A DNA stretch of 64,000 nt, taken from positions 34,284,594 through 34,348,593 of the forward strand of contig JALGQZ010000011.1 in the NCBI GenBank assembly GCA_023105745.1. The letters are read 5' to 3'. Below the pieces are notes generated by a model. That model saw only the letters and a program-made list of their open reading frames with translations. It was not told where the DNA came from and ran no database searches. The stretch is from Austropuccinia psidii. Its lineage: Eukaryota; Basidiomycota; Pucciniomycetes; Pucciniales; Sphaerophragmiaceae. The translations under genes were made by a program, and so were the position numbers. Shown piece by piece: positions 22,663 to 34,869 of the stretch. The first letter of the stretch is position 1. The number at the start of each line of letters is the position of its first letter.

Positions 22663-24689
22663 TGTAAGGTTTGACTATGAAACAATAAGTAAAAATTACT
22701 AATTTATTACTTATTGTACTCTGAATGTCCTTATAAATTGAATAAATAAGATTAAAAATATAATAATAATAAATAATTATTATTATTATGGCGTAAAATA
22801 ATTATATTATTAAATAAATATAATAATATAATTTATATTATGAAAATATAATATAATAAATAAATATATTAATATAAAATAATTAATATATTAAAAAGCT
22901 CTTTATTATTGTTACCAACAAATAATAAAGGCGTAAAAAAATTGTTTTTTATAAATAAAAAACAATTAATAACAATAATATTACTAATATTAAAGTTATA
23001 AATTAATATAAATACTATTTATATTAAATAAGAATTATTATGAATAATAATAAGAGAGAAATTATTATAATAAGATGAAATAACCTACTTTTAACACTTA
23101 AGATAATAATTTTGAGTTATTTTACGCCAAAAGAATATAATACAACCTTTTCAAATTGTATTTACAATATAAATAAAGAGAATTTACTAAATTTCTTGAT
23201 TTTACGTGAAAATGAGCTTTTTAGAGAGATTTATAGCAAAAACAATTAAAGAATTGATTTAATCACATAAAAATGGTGATTAATAACAAGATGGTCTTTG
23301 GTCTTTAAGAATATAAGAGTTTTATATTTAAAGAATAAAGAAATTACCTTTTATTTAATTGATTTAATGTTTTTGATGCGTCTGAGGGGAAAACAGAGTA
23401 AAAAGAGCTCTATTTATAGTAAATACCTCCCTCCTAGAGTCCAACAGGCTTCTAGTAGACGTGTACTGATCATATCCACTGGAATTGATCAATATTTTAA
23501 GGTTTGAGGGTGATTACATCATGATCAAACCATATTACATCATTATTGCACCATTATTTAGAGTTAATCACTGTAACTCTAAGTGTGATGACATCAGAGG
23601 CTTGGCAGAACCCCAAATTTCGTGGATTTTATTAGTTTTAATCATAAACTAATAGTATTCACCAATTTTATCACTATTAAGACTGTTAAACTTAATTTAA
23701 GGTTACAGTATGTGATCATAACAGCTCAATTTAAGCTCAAACTTTGAACCTCAATAACTTTTAAGGTTTTCACGCTACAGCAATTCAGAGAGTGAATTCT
23801 GATAGCCTGACATAACCTCATTATGCTGCCAAGAGCTTTTCATTACATCATCAAAACTCTAATTTTGATGATTTTTCTTGTAACTCATCTTTTCTGTCGA
23901 AATTCAATATTTTAAACTTCAAACCTTGATTTCAGGGGGTTATACCCTGAATTTAATAATAAAAATTACATCATTCTTCACGAATGAACTAGTAGAATCC
24001 AACTGTGTACTTTTTTTTAAGTTTGGAGCACTTTCACAACAAAGTGGTCAACAGCTCTGCTGATTTTTATCAATATTTCATCATAGGTTTTAACCTTGTT
24101 TATAACTTGTAAAATAAAGTTCATATCTGTGTTCTTACAGTAATTACGTGGTAACTTCATTTTTGGTTCATCATTCTATCATGTATATTTTAGAAGATAT
24201 TAGCTATGATCACTGAATATATGCGTTGACCAAAAAAGTGCATATATTCAGGATAATTCCTTAAGTATTGATTTTGGGAATTAGCTTATTAATTGTTTTG
24301 TATGTGGATTTTTGTGGGGAATCCACTGGTACAATTTATTTCACATGTTGTTTCATTAGTTTCTGAGATAAATAAGGTTTTATGGTTTTTATAAGGTATT
24401 ATACCTTATAATTCCTTAAATATTGACTTTACAGATATGCCATAAAAGTGGTATATGTGTATTTCTCCATGGGGAATCCAATGGTATAATTTATTTCACA
24501 TGTTCATTCATTGGTTTTTAAGTTAAACCAATTTTAGTACCAATTTATGGTATTTTTTGTATATTTGAGTAATTATTTTTAGTGTATAATTATTCTAATT
24601 AATTTTAATATAATTATATTAAAGGTATAATTATTATTAATCCTTTTTGTGACCTTATTGGATATGTGGTCATATCTCAAAGGCTCACA
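22663..24689 (-). repeat. 5' LTR of element 2
   Basis: 2027 bp, TGTAAGG...CTCACA, with the TATA palindrome CTATTTATAG at 23410-23419. Followed by TACTT and the continuation of T gag. Confidence 0.96.
23410..23419 (-). promoter_or_regulatory. TATA box, LTR of element 2
   Basis: CTATAAATAG, with GAGCTC next to it, conserved in the LTRs of C, D and 2 (CTATATATAG in G). Confidence 0.6.
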
Positions 24690-25008
24690 TACTTTGTCTT
24701 TGTTCTGTATAAGGTGTTGATGTGGCCATGGGCCTAGGATAAGCTGAAGGTGATCTATGTGGCCTGAATGATCTTGGAAGGGTGGTTTGTTCTTCAAGTG
24801 GACTATTTTGTGGAGTATAACTTTATGATTCATTTCTGCCTTCCTTTTTGATTAGTGCTAGTAATTCTGCTTGAATTTCTAGCATCTTCTGCTGAAGTCT
24901 CTCTGTTGAAGACATTTCTTCCTGTCCTTCAACAGTTTCTTCATTAAGGCTTTCTTCCTGGATTTCTTCAATACTACCAGGTAATTTTGATGATGAAGGT
25001 TTATCCAT
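24690..25008 (-). pseudogene. Gag N-terminal part (element T)
   Basis: The frame starts MDKPSSSKLPG at 25008, runs through a glutamate-rich, probably coiled-coil segment (EEMSSTERLQQKMLEIQAELLALIKKEG), meets a TAA near 24823, and continues in the same frame through a proline-rich stretch (PRSFRPHRSPSAYPRP) to QSTLPRRVN, which is completed across the element 2 insertion at 16757. The same frame is also open for about 80 codons upstream of the ATG, after an in-frame TGA near 25040, so the true start could lie further up. Confidence 0.7.
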
Positions 25009-25355
25009 TCTTGATTGGTTTATTTCCTCTTTTCAGATTGATTTATTGAGTTTATTTCTTTCAAGGAGATCAAGAAAGAATTTCTCCACAACCTTCAAGT
25101 CCCTTTTATTGGTTCTTGGTGTTGCAATTGGGAAATTGGAATATTCATTTGATTCCTCCCCTAGTTCTGTTTCTTGCTTGGGTGGATAATAGTAATGATC
25201 AGAGTGAGTTGATGATTCAGATTTTTGAGATGATGGTTTTGGCTGATTTTGATTATTTGAATCAAGTTTTTTTGTTATAAAAATAGAGTTCTTGGAGTAG
25301 TTAGGGTTTTTTTTTGGTGTAATTTAATTGATTTTTTTATTGAAGTTAATGTTGT
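25009..25355 (-). other. Leader region of element T
   Basis: Between the primer-binding-like site and the Gag start. A serine-, glutamine- and glutamate-rich open frame (SESSTHSDHYYYPPKQE) precedes an in-frame stop; it may be an N-terminal extension of Gag or untranslated leader. Confidence 0.35.
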
Positions 25356-25358
25356 CTG

Positions 25359-25376
25359 GCCACTGTTGGGACACCA
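25359..25376 (-). other. Primer-binding-like site of element T
   Basis: TGGTGTCCCAACAGTGGC on the minus strand lies two bases after a sequence ending CCCACA, the geometry of an LTR end followed by a tRNA primer site. It differs from the site shared by the other elements. Confidence 0.5.
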
Positions 25377-26251
25377 GATGTGGGAACTCCTCTTGTGTGG
25401 GATTAAAATGAGGCAGTACCTGGAGGGGGAAATCACAGGTAACTAGTTTTGAATTGCTAATAACTCCTGTCACCAAGGGTGGCAAGGGTGTATTGCCTGC
25501 CCCTCCTAGAATACTGAACAAAATCTTCCTTGGAGCTCACAAACCAAAATAAAATTAGTAAGTGGCTTTACAACTGCAGAAGACAGAATTGAGCAGTCTC
25601 AGATCAGACCTATTCAATAAATAATATGAAAAATAATGTCAGTAATTTTGTTTAAGTTTGAGATTTAATGAAATACTTGTCTGTTTAATTTTAATATTTT
25701 TTTTTGGTTAAATTGAGGTGAGTGATTTCTTCTTGGTGATAAATCCTTGGTAAGATGGGTTATTTAAGGTTTTCTGAAAAATTTGATGAGTTTGGTAATG
25801 GTAATTTTGTTACGTTAAAGTTATAATATAGTAAAATAATTTTTAAAGGTTTGTTATTTTTTTAAGAGTGGTTAATAATAAGATAAAATATCACTTGTTA
25901 AGTTTAAGAGGTAAGATTCTTTGATATTTGATTTTAAATGGGTAAGTTGGTTTTAAATCTTGTTAAATGAAGTTAATTTTACTAGTTAAAATATTTTAAT
26001 AGAGTAGTAACCCTAATCTTGGGTACTGGGTAATTTTTATTTTTATTTTAATAATAATAACATTCCACTGAGCTTAGCTACTGGGTAATCTTCAACACTA
26101 TACTTCTACTAAGCTTAGCTAATGGGCAAGTAAACTTACTATAATATACTGGACTACCTCCCAGGTGGGGGATGACTTATTCCTGTGCTTATAATGTGCA
26201 GGGGATATAATGTGCATGGGGGGATTTTGAAATTTGGGGAAGAGAGACCCT

Positions 26252-26260
26252 CTATTTATA
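26252..26260 (-). promoter_or_regulatory. TATA box of element T
   Basis: TATAAATAG on the minus strand, preceded by AAAAGG and followed by GGGTCTCTC; placed inside the putative LTR. Confidence 0.55.
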
Positions 26261-26326
26261 CCTTTTGGGAGCCCAGGGGGCCCTCCATGGGATCTGTCTT
26301 TTTCCACTTCAATTCCTCTTGATTTC

Positions 26327-26977
26327 ATCATGTGACTCCATTTTTGGTGAGGACCTTTCTTGCATGGGTCAGGTGATTTAAGGTTTGGTGATGATTTTCT
26401 TTCTGCACAGCCTCCATTTATCACATGATTGTCTTTTGGTGAACTAATTATGATGTGATATTCTTTAATTTTCCTTGCATAAATGAGGTGATTCAATTTT
26501 GGCTGGGGAATTTTGTTGTGAACAGCCTCTTTCCTGTCACATGATATTCTGTTGGTGGATGTAGTATCACATGATGACCTTGTAATTCCTTTGCACATGT
26601 CCTATTTTAGGTTTGGTAGAATTGGCTGTGTAATTTATGCAGGTGTCATGTTTGTTTTTCTTCTTTTTGAACATTAAAATGAAGTCAGGTGATAACTTCT
26701 TGCACTGGTGAACTTACTGTTTTATGAGATGATGTGATTTTTGATTTTGACACATGCTGTGCATAGTCATGTGGTTGAGATTTAATTGAAGTTGTGTAGC
26801 GCATGCAGCTTGTTGTAACTAGCTTTGGTTTGCTTGAGGTGGTGAGTGGTGTAAATAAATTTGATTCTGTTTTAAGGTTTCAAGTGGGGTTACTTTGGAT
26901 ATAAGATAAGGTACTCCTGTGGCTGTGTTGTAAATGAATTGCGGGAATTCCTTGGGGTTTAGCTTTGCATCATGTGA
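26327..26977 (-). promoter_or_regulatory. Cluster of TCACATGAT motifs in putative U3 of T
   Basis: The 9-mer TCACATGAT or its complement occurs at about 26327, 26421, 26537, 26567 and 26969, all upstream of the TATA box in the direction of transcription. It contains the E-box core CACATG/CATGTG. Confidence 0.4.
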
Positions 26978-27354
26978 CCTTTCTATGTTGAGTGATAGGT
27001 TGCTGTGTAATTCATGCAGGTGTCCTTTTCTTGCTGCATGAGTCCTGTGGCTATAAGGAGGTGTAAGGCTGGGTGGGGTGTGTAATTTAAAGGGTGGTAC
27101 CTTATTTATTGTAACTAGTGTACTATATGTAACTTGATTTTTACATATGCATAATGAAATTTAATAATTTATTTAAACACATACACTTCCCTTTGGTGCC
27201 TGTGCCATGGTTTTATGAGTTAAATCCAACTTCTTGCTGTAGAATGGACCTTTTGGTGTACAATTTGAGTGTAAGTCTGCCTGTAGGCTGGATTTACTGC
27301 TGCTTTGGGGTACTATGAGCTTGAACCTGGTGAAAAAGAAATGGTATGGAATAC

Positions 27355-27909
27355 CACAATATGACCGTTAAGCTTAATTTAAAGTTACAGTGAGTGATCT
27401 TAAATGATCAAATTAAGCTCAAACTTTGATCCTTAATACCTTTTAGGTTTTACACGTTACAGAAATTCAGCAAGTCAATTTCAATAGCTTGGCATAACCT
27501 TATTATGCTGCCAAGAGCATTTAATTACATCATTAAAACTCTCTTTTTGATGATTTTTCTTGTAACTCATCTTTTCTGTTGAAATTTAATATTTTAAACT
27601 TTGAAACATGATTTCAAGGTGTTATACCTTGAATATTATAATGAAAAATACATCATTCTTCACGAATGAACTAGTAGAATACTACTTTTCTAAGTTTGGA
27701 CCACTTTCACAACAAAGTGGTCAACAGCTCTCTTGATTTTATTCAATAATCCCTTACAGGTTTTAACCTTGTTTATAGCTTGTGAAATAAACTTAATTTC
27801 TGTATTCCTAAAGTAATTACGTGATGACTTTATTTTTGGTTCATCTCTCTATCATGCATATTTCAAAAGATATTAGCTAAAATCCTTGAATATAAGTGTT
27901 GACCAAAAA
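27355..27909 (-). repeat. Truncated LTR O, left part
   Basis: Matches the middle of the C-type LTR (compare 28930-29480), starting inside the LTR and ending at GTTGACCAAAAA. The continuation (AAAAGTGCATATAATC) is found at 50679, on the far side of element C, so C inserted into this older LTR. Confidence 0.85.
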
Positions 27910-29897
27910 TGTAAGGCTTGATTATGAAACAATAAGTAAAAACTACTAATATTTTACTTATTGTACTATGAATGTCCTCATAAATGAAATAAATAAGATA
28001 AAAATAATTATAATAATAAAGAATTATTATAATTATGGCGTAAAAATAATTATATTATCAATAAAATATGATAATATAATTTATATTATAAAATATAATA
28101 TAATAAAATGAATATATTGATATAAAATAATTAATATACTTAATAGCACTTTATTATTGTTACAAACAAATAATAAAGGTGTAAAAAATTGTTTTTTATT
28201 AATAAAAAACAATTAATAACAATAATATTACCAATATTAAAGTTATAAATTAATATAAATACTATTTATATTAATTAAAGAATTATTAAAAGAATAATAA
28301 AGAGAAAATTATTATAATAAGAAAAAATAACCTACTTTTAATACTTAATTTAATAATTTTGAGATATTTTATGCCAAATAATGTAAATACAAACTTATCT
28401 AAATTGTATTTACAATAAAAAATAGAGAAAATTACAAATATTCTTGATTTTTACGTGGAAATGAGGTTTTAGAGAGATTTTTAACAAAAACAATTAAATA
28501 AATGATTTAATCACGTCAAAGTTGATGATTATAATAAGATGATCTTTGGTCTTTAATAATATAAAATTTTTATATATAAAGAATAAAGATATTACCTTTT
28601 TAATTGTATTGATTTAATGTTTTTGATGCATCTGAGGGGAAAACAGAGTAAAAAGAGCTCTATTTATAGTAAATACCTCCCTCCTAGAGTCCAACAGGCT
28701 TCTAGTAGACGTGTAATGATCATATCCACTGGAATTGATCAATATTTCAAGGTTTGGTGATGATTACATCATGATCAAACCATATTACATCATTATTACA
28801 CCATTATTTAGAGTTATCACTATAACTCTAAGTTTGATGACGTCAAAGGCTTGGCAGAACCCCAAAATTTGTGGATTTTATTAGTTTTAATCATCAACTA
28901 ATAGTATTCACCAATTGTATCACTCATATGACTGTTAAACTTAATTTAAGGTTACAGTGAGTGATCATAAATGATCAAATTAAGCTCAAACGTTGATCCT
29001 TAATAACCTTTAAGATTAACACACTACAGCAATTCAGAGAAAGAGTTCTAATAGCTTGGCATAACCCTATTATGCTTCCAAGAGTATTTTATTACATCAT
29101 CAAAACTCTATTTTTGATGATTTGTTTTGTAACTCATCTTTTCTGTCGAAATTTAATATTTTAAACTTCAAACTTTGATTTCAAGTGGTTATACCTTGAA
29201 TATCATAGTAAAAAATACATCATTCTTCACGAATGAACTAGTAGAATCCAACTTTCTACTTCTTTTTAAGTTTGGACCACTTTCACAACAAAGTGGTCAA
29301 CAGCTCTGTTGATTTTAATCAATAATTCCTTACAGGTTCTAACCTTGTTTATAACATGTGAAATAAACTTCATTTCTGAATTCCTACAGTAATTATGTGA
29401 TGACTTTCTTTTTGATTCATCACTCTATCATGCATATTTCAAGAGATATTAGCTAAAATCCTTGAATATATGCATTGACCAAAAAAGTGCATATATTCAG
29501 GTTAATTCCTTAAGTATTGATTTTGAAGCTTAACTTATTAATTATTTTATATGTGGATGTTTATGGAGAATCCAATTGTACCATTTATTTTACATGTTTT
29601 TTCATTTTTTTCTGAAATAAATAAAGATTTGTGTTTTTTATAAGGTATTATTGCTTATAACTTATTAAATATTGACTTTACAGATATGCCATAAAAATGG
29701 TATATGTGTATTTTAACATGGGGAATGCAATGGTATAATTTATTTCACATGTTTATTAATTGGCTTTTAAGTTGAACCAAGTTTTGTACCAATTTATGGT
29801 ATTTTTATAGTTTTAATGTACTTATTTTTAATGTATAATTATATTAATTATTTCTTGTGACCTTTTTGGGTATGTGGTCATATCTCAAAGGTTCACA
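27910..29897 (-). repeat. 3' LTR of element C
   Basis: TGTAAGGCTTGATT...GGTTCACA, 1988 bp, followed by the polypurine tract GGTGGTAGGGAA (minus strand, 29898-29909). It carries a perfect CRE-type palindrome TGACGTCA at 28838-28845. Confidence 0.94.
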
Positions 29898-30033
29898 TTC
29901 CCTACCACCAAACAAGATTGTATCACAATCTGATATGTGTAATTAGGGTATCATCCACTGTCCTACCTCTTCAATAGACTTTGTTAGTCTTGAAGCTCAA
30001 TAATGCTTAACTTTTCTATTTTTCAGGATTTCT

Positions 30034-32443
30034 TTAATGTCTGAACCTTTTTAGTAGTTTATCAGCATTTGTTATATCTTTCTCAAGAAGCCATTCATCC
30101 TCTTGAGTTGAACTTCTATACCTTACAAGGTATTCCCTTTCTCTTTTGTTTCTTGTCCTTCTTTCTTTAAGGACTTTTACTATTTTCTTTTCCTCTCCTT
30201 CTTCTAATGGGGGAATTTCAAGTGGGGGTTTATTTTTTAGTGGGAATAACTCTTTGTCACTTGGGCTGTAAGGCTTTATCAGACTTACAGGGAAAGTTGG
30301 GTGTTTTTTCAATAGCTCACCTGTGAGTTCCAATTGCACAGCATTGGGTCCATGAAGTGCTTTTATCATAAATGGTCCTGCAAAGGAATCTTTTAATTTC
30401 TTTGGGCCTTTCATGTTATTGAAATAAAGAGTTGATACTAGGACCAAGTCTCATATTTTGAAATCAGGTGGCTTATGACTTTTATCCCATCTTTCTTTTG
30501 CATATTTGAAAGAATCTTGCATACATCTGTTTGCATGGTGTCTTGCTTTGTCAAGCATTATCTTGAAACTGCTTGCTGTTGGATGTATATCCACTAAGTC
30601 CTTTTTGAGGGTATCATAAGGGAGTCTTGGATTCCAACCTTTTTCTAGCATTGCTGGTGTCTTCCCAGTAGAAGAATGGATTGATGTTTTATATGCCAGT
30701 TCAAGTGCTGGTGTTAGTGTACACCAATCATGGGTAAAACCATCAGAATCTTTGAATTCTATCCCATAAGCACAGAATCTTTTGATCATGTCCTCTAAGG
30801 TCTGTATCATTTTTTCTGCTAAACCATCAGTTTGAGGATGATAAGCTGTTGAGAATGATAACTTTGTCCCAAACAAGTTATGGAGGTTTGTCCATAATGC
30901 TGAGGTGAACTTTGGGTCTCTGTCACTTATAATATTTTGGAATAAGCCTGTGTGGCTAATGACTTTATTCCATATCATTATGGCTGTATCCATAGCTGTG
31001 TCATCTTTATGACATGGTAAGAACATGGGAGTTTTACTGTACCTGTCAACTAACACTAGACATGCATTATAACTCCTGTCTCCTCCTGGAGGTAAGGCTG
31101 TTACCCAATCCATATGAACTATTTCCCAAGGGGATTTTGGTTCTTGGATTTGGATCATCTTCCAAATTTCTTTCCTGTGGCTCTGTTGGCTTCTTGACAT
31201 CTGTCACAGGTTTGGCAGTATTCTATAACATCTTTCTTCTAATTTGGCCACCAAGAGCAGGTTTTCACCCTCTCTAGTGTTCTGTCTTCTGAAAGGTGTC
31301 CAGCTGCAACACTATCATGACACTCATGTAAAATAGTGTTTATCAGGGTTCTATCTGTTAAGGCCATAACACATGTGTTCTTTGTTCTATGGTAAAGGAT
31401 TCCATCAAGGAGGTGGAATCTTCCTTCATCATATGCTATTTTCCATGTTTCATCTAGTTTAGATGAAAGTGATGGGTCTTTGTAGTCTTTCATTAGAAGT
31501 TGGCTTAAGATATGGCAATTTTTGTCTATCTTATAGCTTTCTTTAACTTGGTTAAAGAATTCTGTGCCAATATCTGTAACACATATTCCTTCTATATGGT
31601 GCTCTTCTTGTGGTACCCATGCTGGATTGTCAGGAGTATTTGCTAGAGCCCATCTGCTAAGACCATCTGCACTTTTATGAATATTACCAGATTTATGAGC
31701 AATAGTCATACTTCCTCTATATTCTTGGATAGCAATTTGCCATCTCAGCATATGTCTATTTGGAGTTTTCATATTTAATAGAGATTTTACAGCATTGCAG
31801 TCTGTAATCACATCAAACACTGTTCCATCCAAGTAGTAATGTAATTTTTCTAAAGCCCACACTAAGCAGAGGCATTCCATTTGGCTTGCTCCATATCTTG
31901 CTTCTGTTGGCTTTATCTGTCTTGAAATGAAACAAATTGGTCCTTCCACTGGTTTATCATTGATAATTTGTGTCTGGTGTAGTGCAGCACCTAGTCCCTC
32001 TCCACAAGCATCAATGTACAGTTTGAAGGGTAGTTTCCAATCTGGCATCAGAAGAAATGGGGCATTTGTTAAGGAATTTTTCAATTCCTCTCATGCCTTG
32101 ACTCTTTCTTCTGTCATTTCATAGACTGTTTGTTGGTCACATAGCTTATACAAGGATTTAGCAATTTTTGCAAAGTCCTTTATATGCTGTCTATAGTAAC
32201 CAGCAAATCCTAGAAGTGATTGCATTTCTTTTTTGGTTTGAGGCATTGGCTTAAGTAGTACTGCTGCTACTTTATTCTTGTCTATGCCTAGACTAAGTCC
32301 AGATACAACATGTCCTAGTGCTTTCAATTCACTGTATGCAAAATGAAAATTTTTCAAGGAAATTTTCATATTCACTTGGACTATTTTTTTGTAGTACCCT
32401 TTCTAGTCTTGTAAGGTGACTTTCCCAAGTTTCTGAGCAAACT
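30034..32443 (-). pseudogene. Pol 3' half of element C: RNase H, integrase, chromodomain
   Basis: Aligned with element D, this region covers the end of reverse transcriptase, RNase H ([17 protein letters not shown]), the integrase zinc finger and D,D35E core (MDW, SDRD) and the chromodomain-like end (REYLVRY...DEWLLEKDI). It is broken by stops near 32085 (before [10 protein letters not shown]) and 30450 (Gly to TGA in DFKIGDLVL), by frameshifts in the zinc finger region (31200-31240, CDRC) and by changes such as AEKMIQ for AERMIQ. It ends at 32443, where solo LTR S interrupts reverse transcriptase. Confidence 0.9.
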
Positions 32444-33880
32444 TGTCAGGCTGAGTCTATATTGAAGTAGTAGTAAGAGTATTTACAACTAGAATTATGA
32501 CTGTGACACGTAGAAAATTGGTTTGAAATAAGGGTTTTGGATTTTAAAGATGATTTATAAGATAACTAAGGGGTTCTACTATTGCATTATAGTGGTGGTG
32601 AGTGCTACTGAGAACCCAGGGTGCAATCTTACCAGTTGGGTTACTATAATAAGAGTTACAATAATTAATTATATAATTATACCTGTTTATTACCCAAGAG
32701 TAAAACTGTTTTGGACAGTTTACTACGTAGGGTATTCAAGAGAAGGATGGGGAGACAATTCTGGCTGCGAAAAGCCTCCTTTTTATCCTGAAATGGGGTG
32801 GAAAGGATGCTAGACCTTTCCATGTAGAGGAAGTTAAGATTTTTTCACTTTATGGTACTGGCTTGTGGTTTGCAAACAGCCTGTATAACCTGTATTGGGC
32901 TCAGATGTGGTTTTGAAACCACATCTGGGCGGTTTTCACCAATACAGGGTGAAAATTTCATTTGGGGACCTCACAGCCTGATTCTGACGTGTATGACGCG
33001 TAGAATGCTGTACAGAAACTGTATGGGACCCCAGTATTGACTGACATATGAGGTATTGAAGTAAAAACATGCTTCTTTGTCTATTTGACACCTCATATTC
33101 ATGGTTATGGGATATTATCCCATGGTAAGGCTGTGTATGACAGCAGGTGGGATTTTGACCTTAAAACAGCCATAACTTTGTCAATTCTTGAGATATCAAC
33201 CTCAAAAGTGGTTCAGTGTGTAGCCCTGTATGTGCCCTATATAATGGTACCTCATTTGATATGGGTATCATTAAATATGGCAAAGTTATCCCATGTACAA
33301 GATTTTTGTACATTTGCGTGTTTTGGGCAAAAAGCTGTATTGAGCTTGTTTGCCCCATAACTCTTGTTCTAGTTAAGCTATGGGGAAATGGATGACACCA
33401 TCAGATAGCCCTGGTTGTTTTTTTTCCAAAAATACCCCACTTCAGGTATCCCACACTAAAACTCTAGAAGTTAGATGAGAGGTGAATCTTTTGTTCACCC
33501 TTATTTGGCCTGAAATTGACCATAACTCCAGTAATATTGGTGCTAGCTCAGTTTGGCTGGTACCATTGGATAGCCCTGGCTTAGAGCCTCATTTTGAATA
33601 CTCATTTGATGGCGTTAAGCTTCTCCTTCTAGATTTTAGATGAGAGGTGAAAATTAAGGTTTATGCTCAGCAATAACTTTGAGCAGGAATAACTTTGTTA
33701 TATCTTGTCCTATGGTGATGGGACTTATATTTTCAGAAAGAGGTTAGTTTCCTCTTTAGTTTGATACCTTTTGAGCTTATTTGGCTCAGCTCCATGTTTT
33801 GGTGGTATCTTGGCTATACCATTGGTTTATGGTACTTTGGCTGTCATGCTTGTGCTCTGGTTTTGAGTCACAGGCTGACA
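32444..33880. repeat. Solo LTR S of a different family (1437 bp)
   Basis: Starts TGTCAGGCTGAG and ends CAGGCTGACA, flanked by perfect AAACT duplications (32439-32443 and 33881-33885). It is homologous to the LTR of element E2 at 53406-54841. No internal sequence remains, so it arose by LTR-LTR recombination. Inside, short blocks around CCATAACT recur at about 33170, 33355, 33520 and 33672, and GATAGCCCTG recurs beside them. Confidence 0.94.
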
Positions 33881-34869
33881 AAACTATGATATCATCAATA
33901 TAGATAATTAACCATCCTTCTGATAATTCTTCAGGAAATATGGTATTCATAATTCTTTGATAATGGGAAGGTGCATTTTTTATGCCAAATGGCATTCTTA
34001 AGTATTCAAAAATTCCACAGTGGACTATTATCCTCAGTAGTTTTTTGGCATTGTCTGTTAAGACATTTTGATGAAAACCCTTTAAGGCATCCATGGCTGT
34101 GATGAACTTACCTTTTGACAATTGTGTCAATGTCTCATGGATCCTGGGTATTAGATACCTGTCTGGAATGGTATAGGTGTTCAGGGCTCTGAAGTCTCCT
34201 ACCATCCTTGATTTTCCATTATGCCATGTTCTAATGAATGTGTAGTGATTTCTACCTGTTCATTATGTCCTACCTTTCTTAATACTCCAAGGTTCATTAA
34301 TTCTTTAATGTGTACCTCTAAGGCTTCTCTAGCCCTTGGGCTAGCTGGGTAAGCAGGTCTCCTTAGTAAAGGTGGGTAATGTTTTTCCACATTAAGAATT
34401 ATGTCCACTTCATGTCCATTATGGCACCTAGTGGTTCTTTGTCAGTTGCAAAGGCATTTTTATACTTAAATAACAGGTTAATCAATTTTTCTTACATTTT
34501 TTCTGTTAATTCTTGATTGAATTCTGCCTCTTTAAGTTGTTCAGATATAAAAAGTTCCTTTTCTGGACTTTTTTCTTCATTTTTAATAACTGTGATTTGT
34601 TTTTTGTTATTTAAGAAGCCAAACCTTTGTCTTTTGTTGTCTCCTATGGTAAAATATCTATCCTTTTGGTTAGAGATATCTATACCATAAATTGATAAGT
34701 ACTCATTCCCAAGTATGAAGTGATTACTAGTACAGTTATCCATTACCACAAACTCTACTTTGATTCTGACACATTGTGAGGGATGAGGAAAAATTAGTGT
34801 TAAATCAATTATTCCAAGGGGCTTCATGCTCTCACTTGCACTACTAAATTTGACACCTTGTATTGGCAT
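33881..34869 (-). pseudogene. Reverse transcriptase 5' half and protease end of element C
   Basis: Continues across solo LTR S. The YIDDII motif lies immediately before the insertion. The frame is broken by frameshifts near 34200 and 34420 and a stop near 34490. The protease C-terminal part ([32 protein letters not shown]) lies at 34600-34869. Confidence 0.88.

Larger units (their letters stand above)
16758..24689 (-). mobile_element. Gypsy element 2, chimeric, inserted in T gag
   Basis: Two 2027-bp LTRs (16758-18784 and 22663-24689) differ at only about half a dozen positions and are flanked by TACTT at 16753-16757 and 24690-24694. Internally, polypurine tract and Pol (18785-22055) match element D, but then the sequence switches to a second copy of T gag (22056-22662) that runs straight into the 5' LTR, again with TACTT at 22658-22662. 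Primer binding site, leader exon, Gag and protease are missing, so it cannot move on its own. Confidence 0.9.
25379..27100 (-). repeat. Putative 5' LTR of element T, outer end unresolved
   Basis: Starts TGTGGGAACTCC next to the primer-binding-like site and carries a TATAAATAG box at 26252-26260. The region upstream of the box has repeated TCACATGAT/ATCATGTGA motifs and a direct repeat of GCTGTGTAATTYATGCAGGT (26625 and 27002). No second LTR copy was found in the window, so the boundary at 27100 is only approximate; 27100-27354 holds nothing I recognise. Confidence 0.5.
12055..27354 (-). mobile_element. Old Gag-protease element T, split by element 2
   Basis: If 16758-24689 (element 2) is removed together with one copy of TACTT, a minus-strand element becomes continuous: promoter-bearing LTR-like sequence (25379 to about 27100), a primer-binding-like site (25359-25376), Gag with a CCHC knuckle, retropepsin, then two copies of an unrecognised domain separated by hairpin repeats. 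I see no reverse transcriptase or integrase and no second LTR, so both outer ends are uncertain. The Gag frame has only three nonsense codons besides the insertion. Whether T is a truncated Gypsy element or a non-autonomous Gag-only element is open. Confidence 0.65.

Noticed and set aside
24823..25521. Separate small genes at 24823-25008 and 25324-25521
   Set aside because: The first is the N-terminal part of T gag; the second runs through the primer-binding-like site and LTR end and is not a gene.
26119..26598. 159-codon minus-strand ORF in the putative LTR of T
   Set aside because: It spans the TATA box and upstream motif region; composition does not look like a protein gene.
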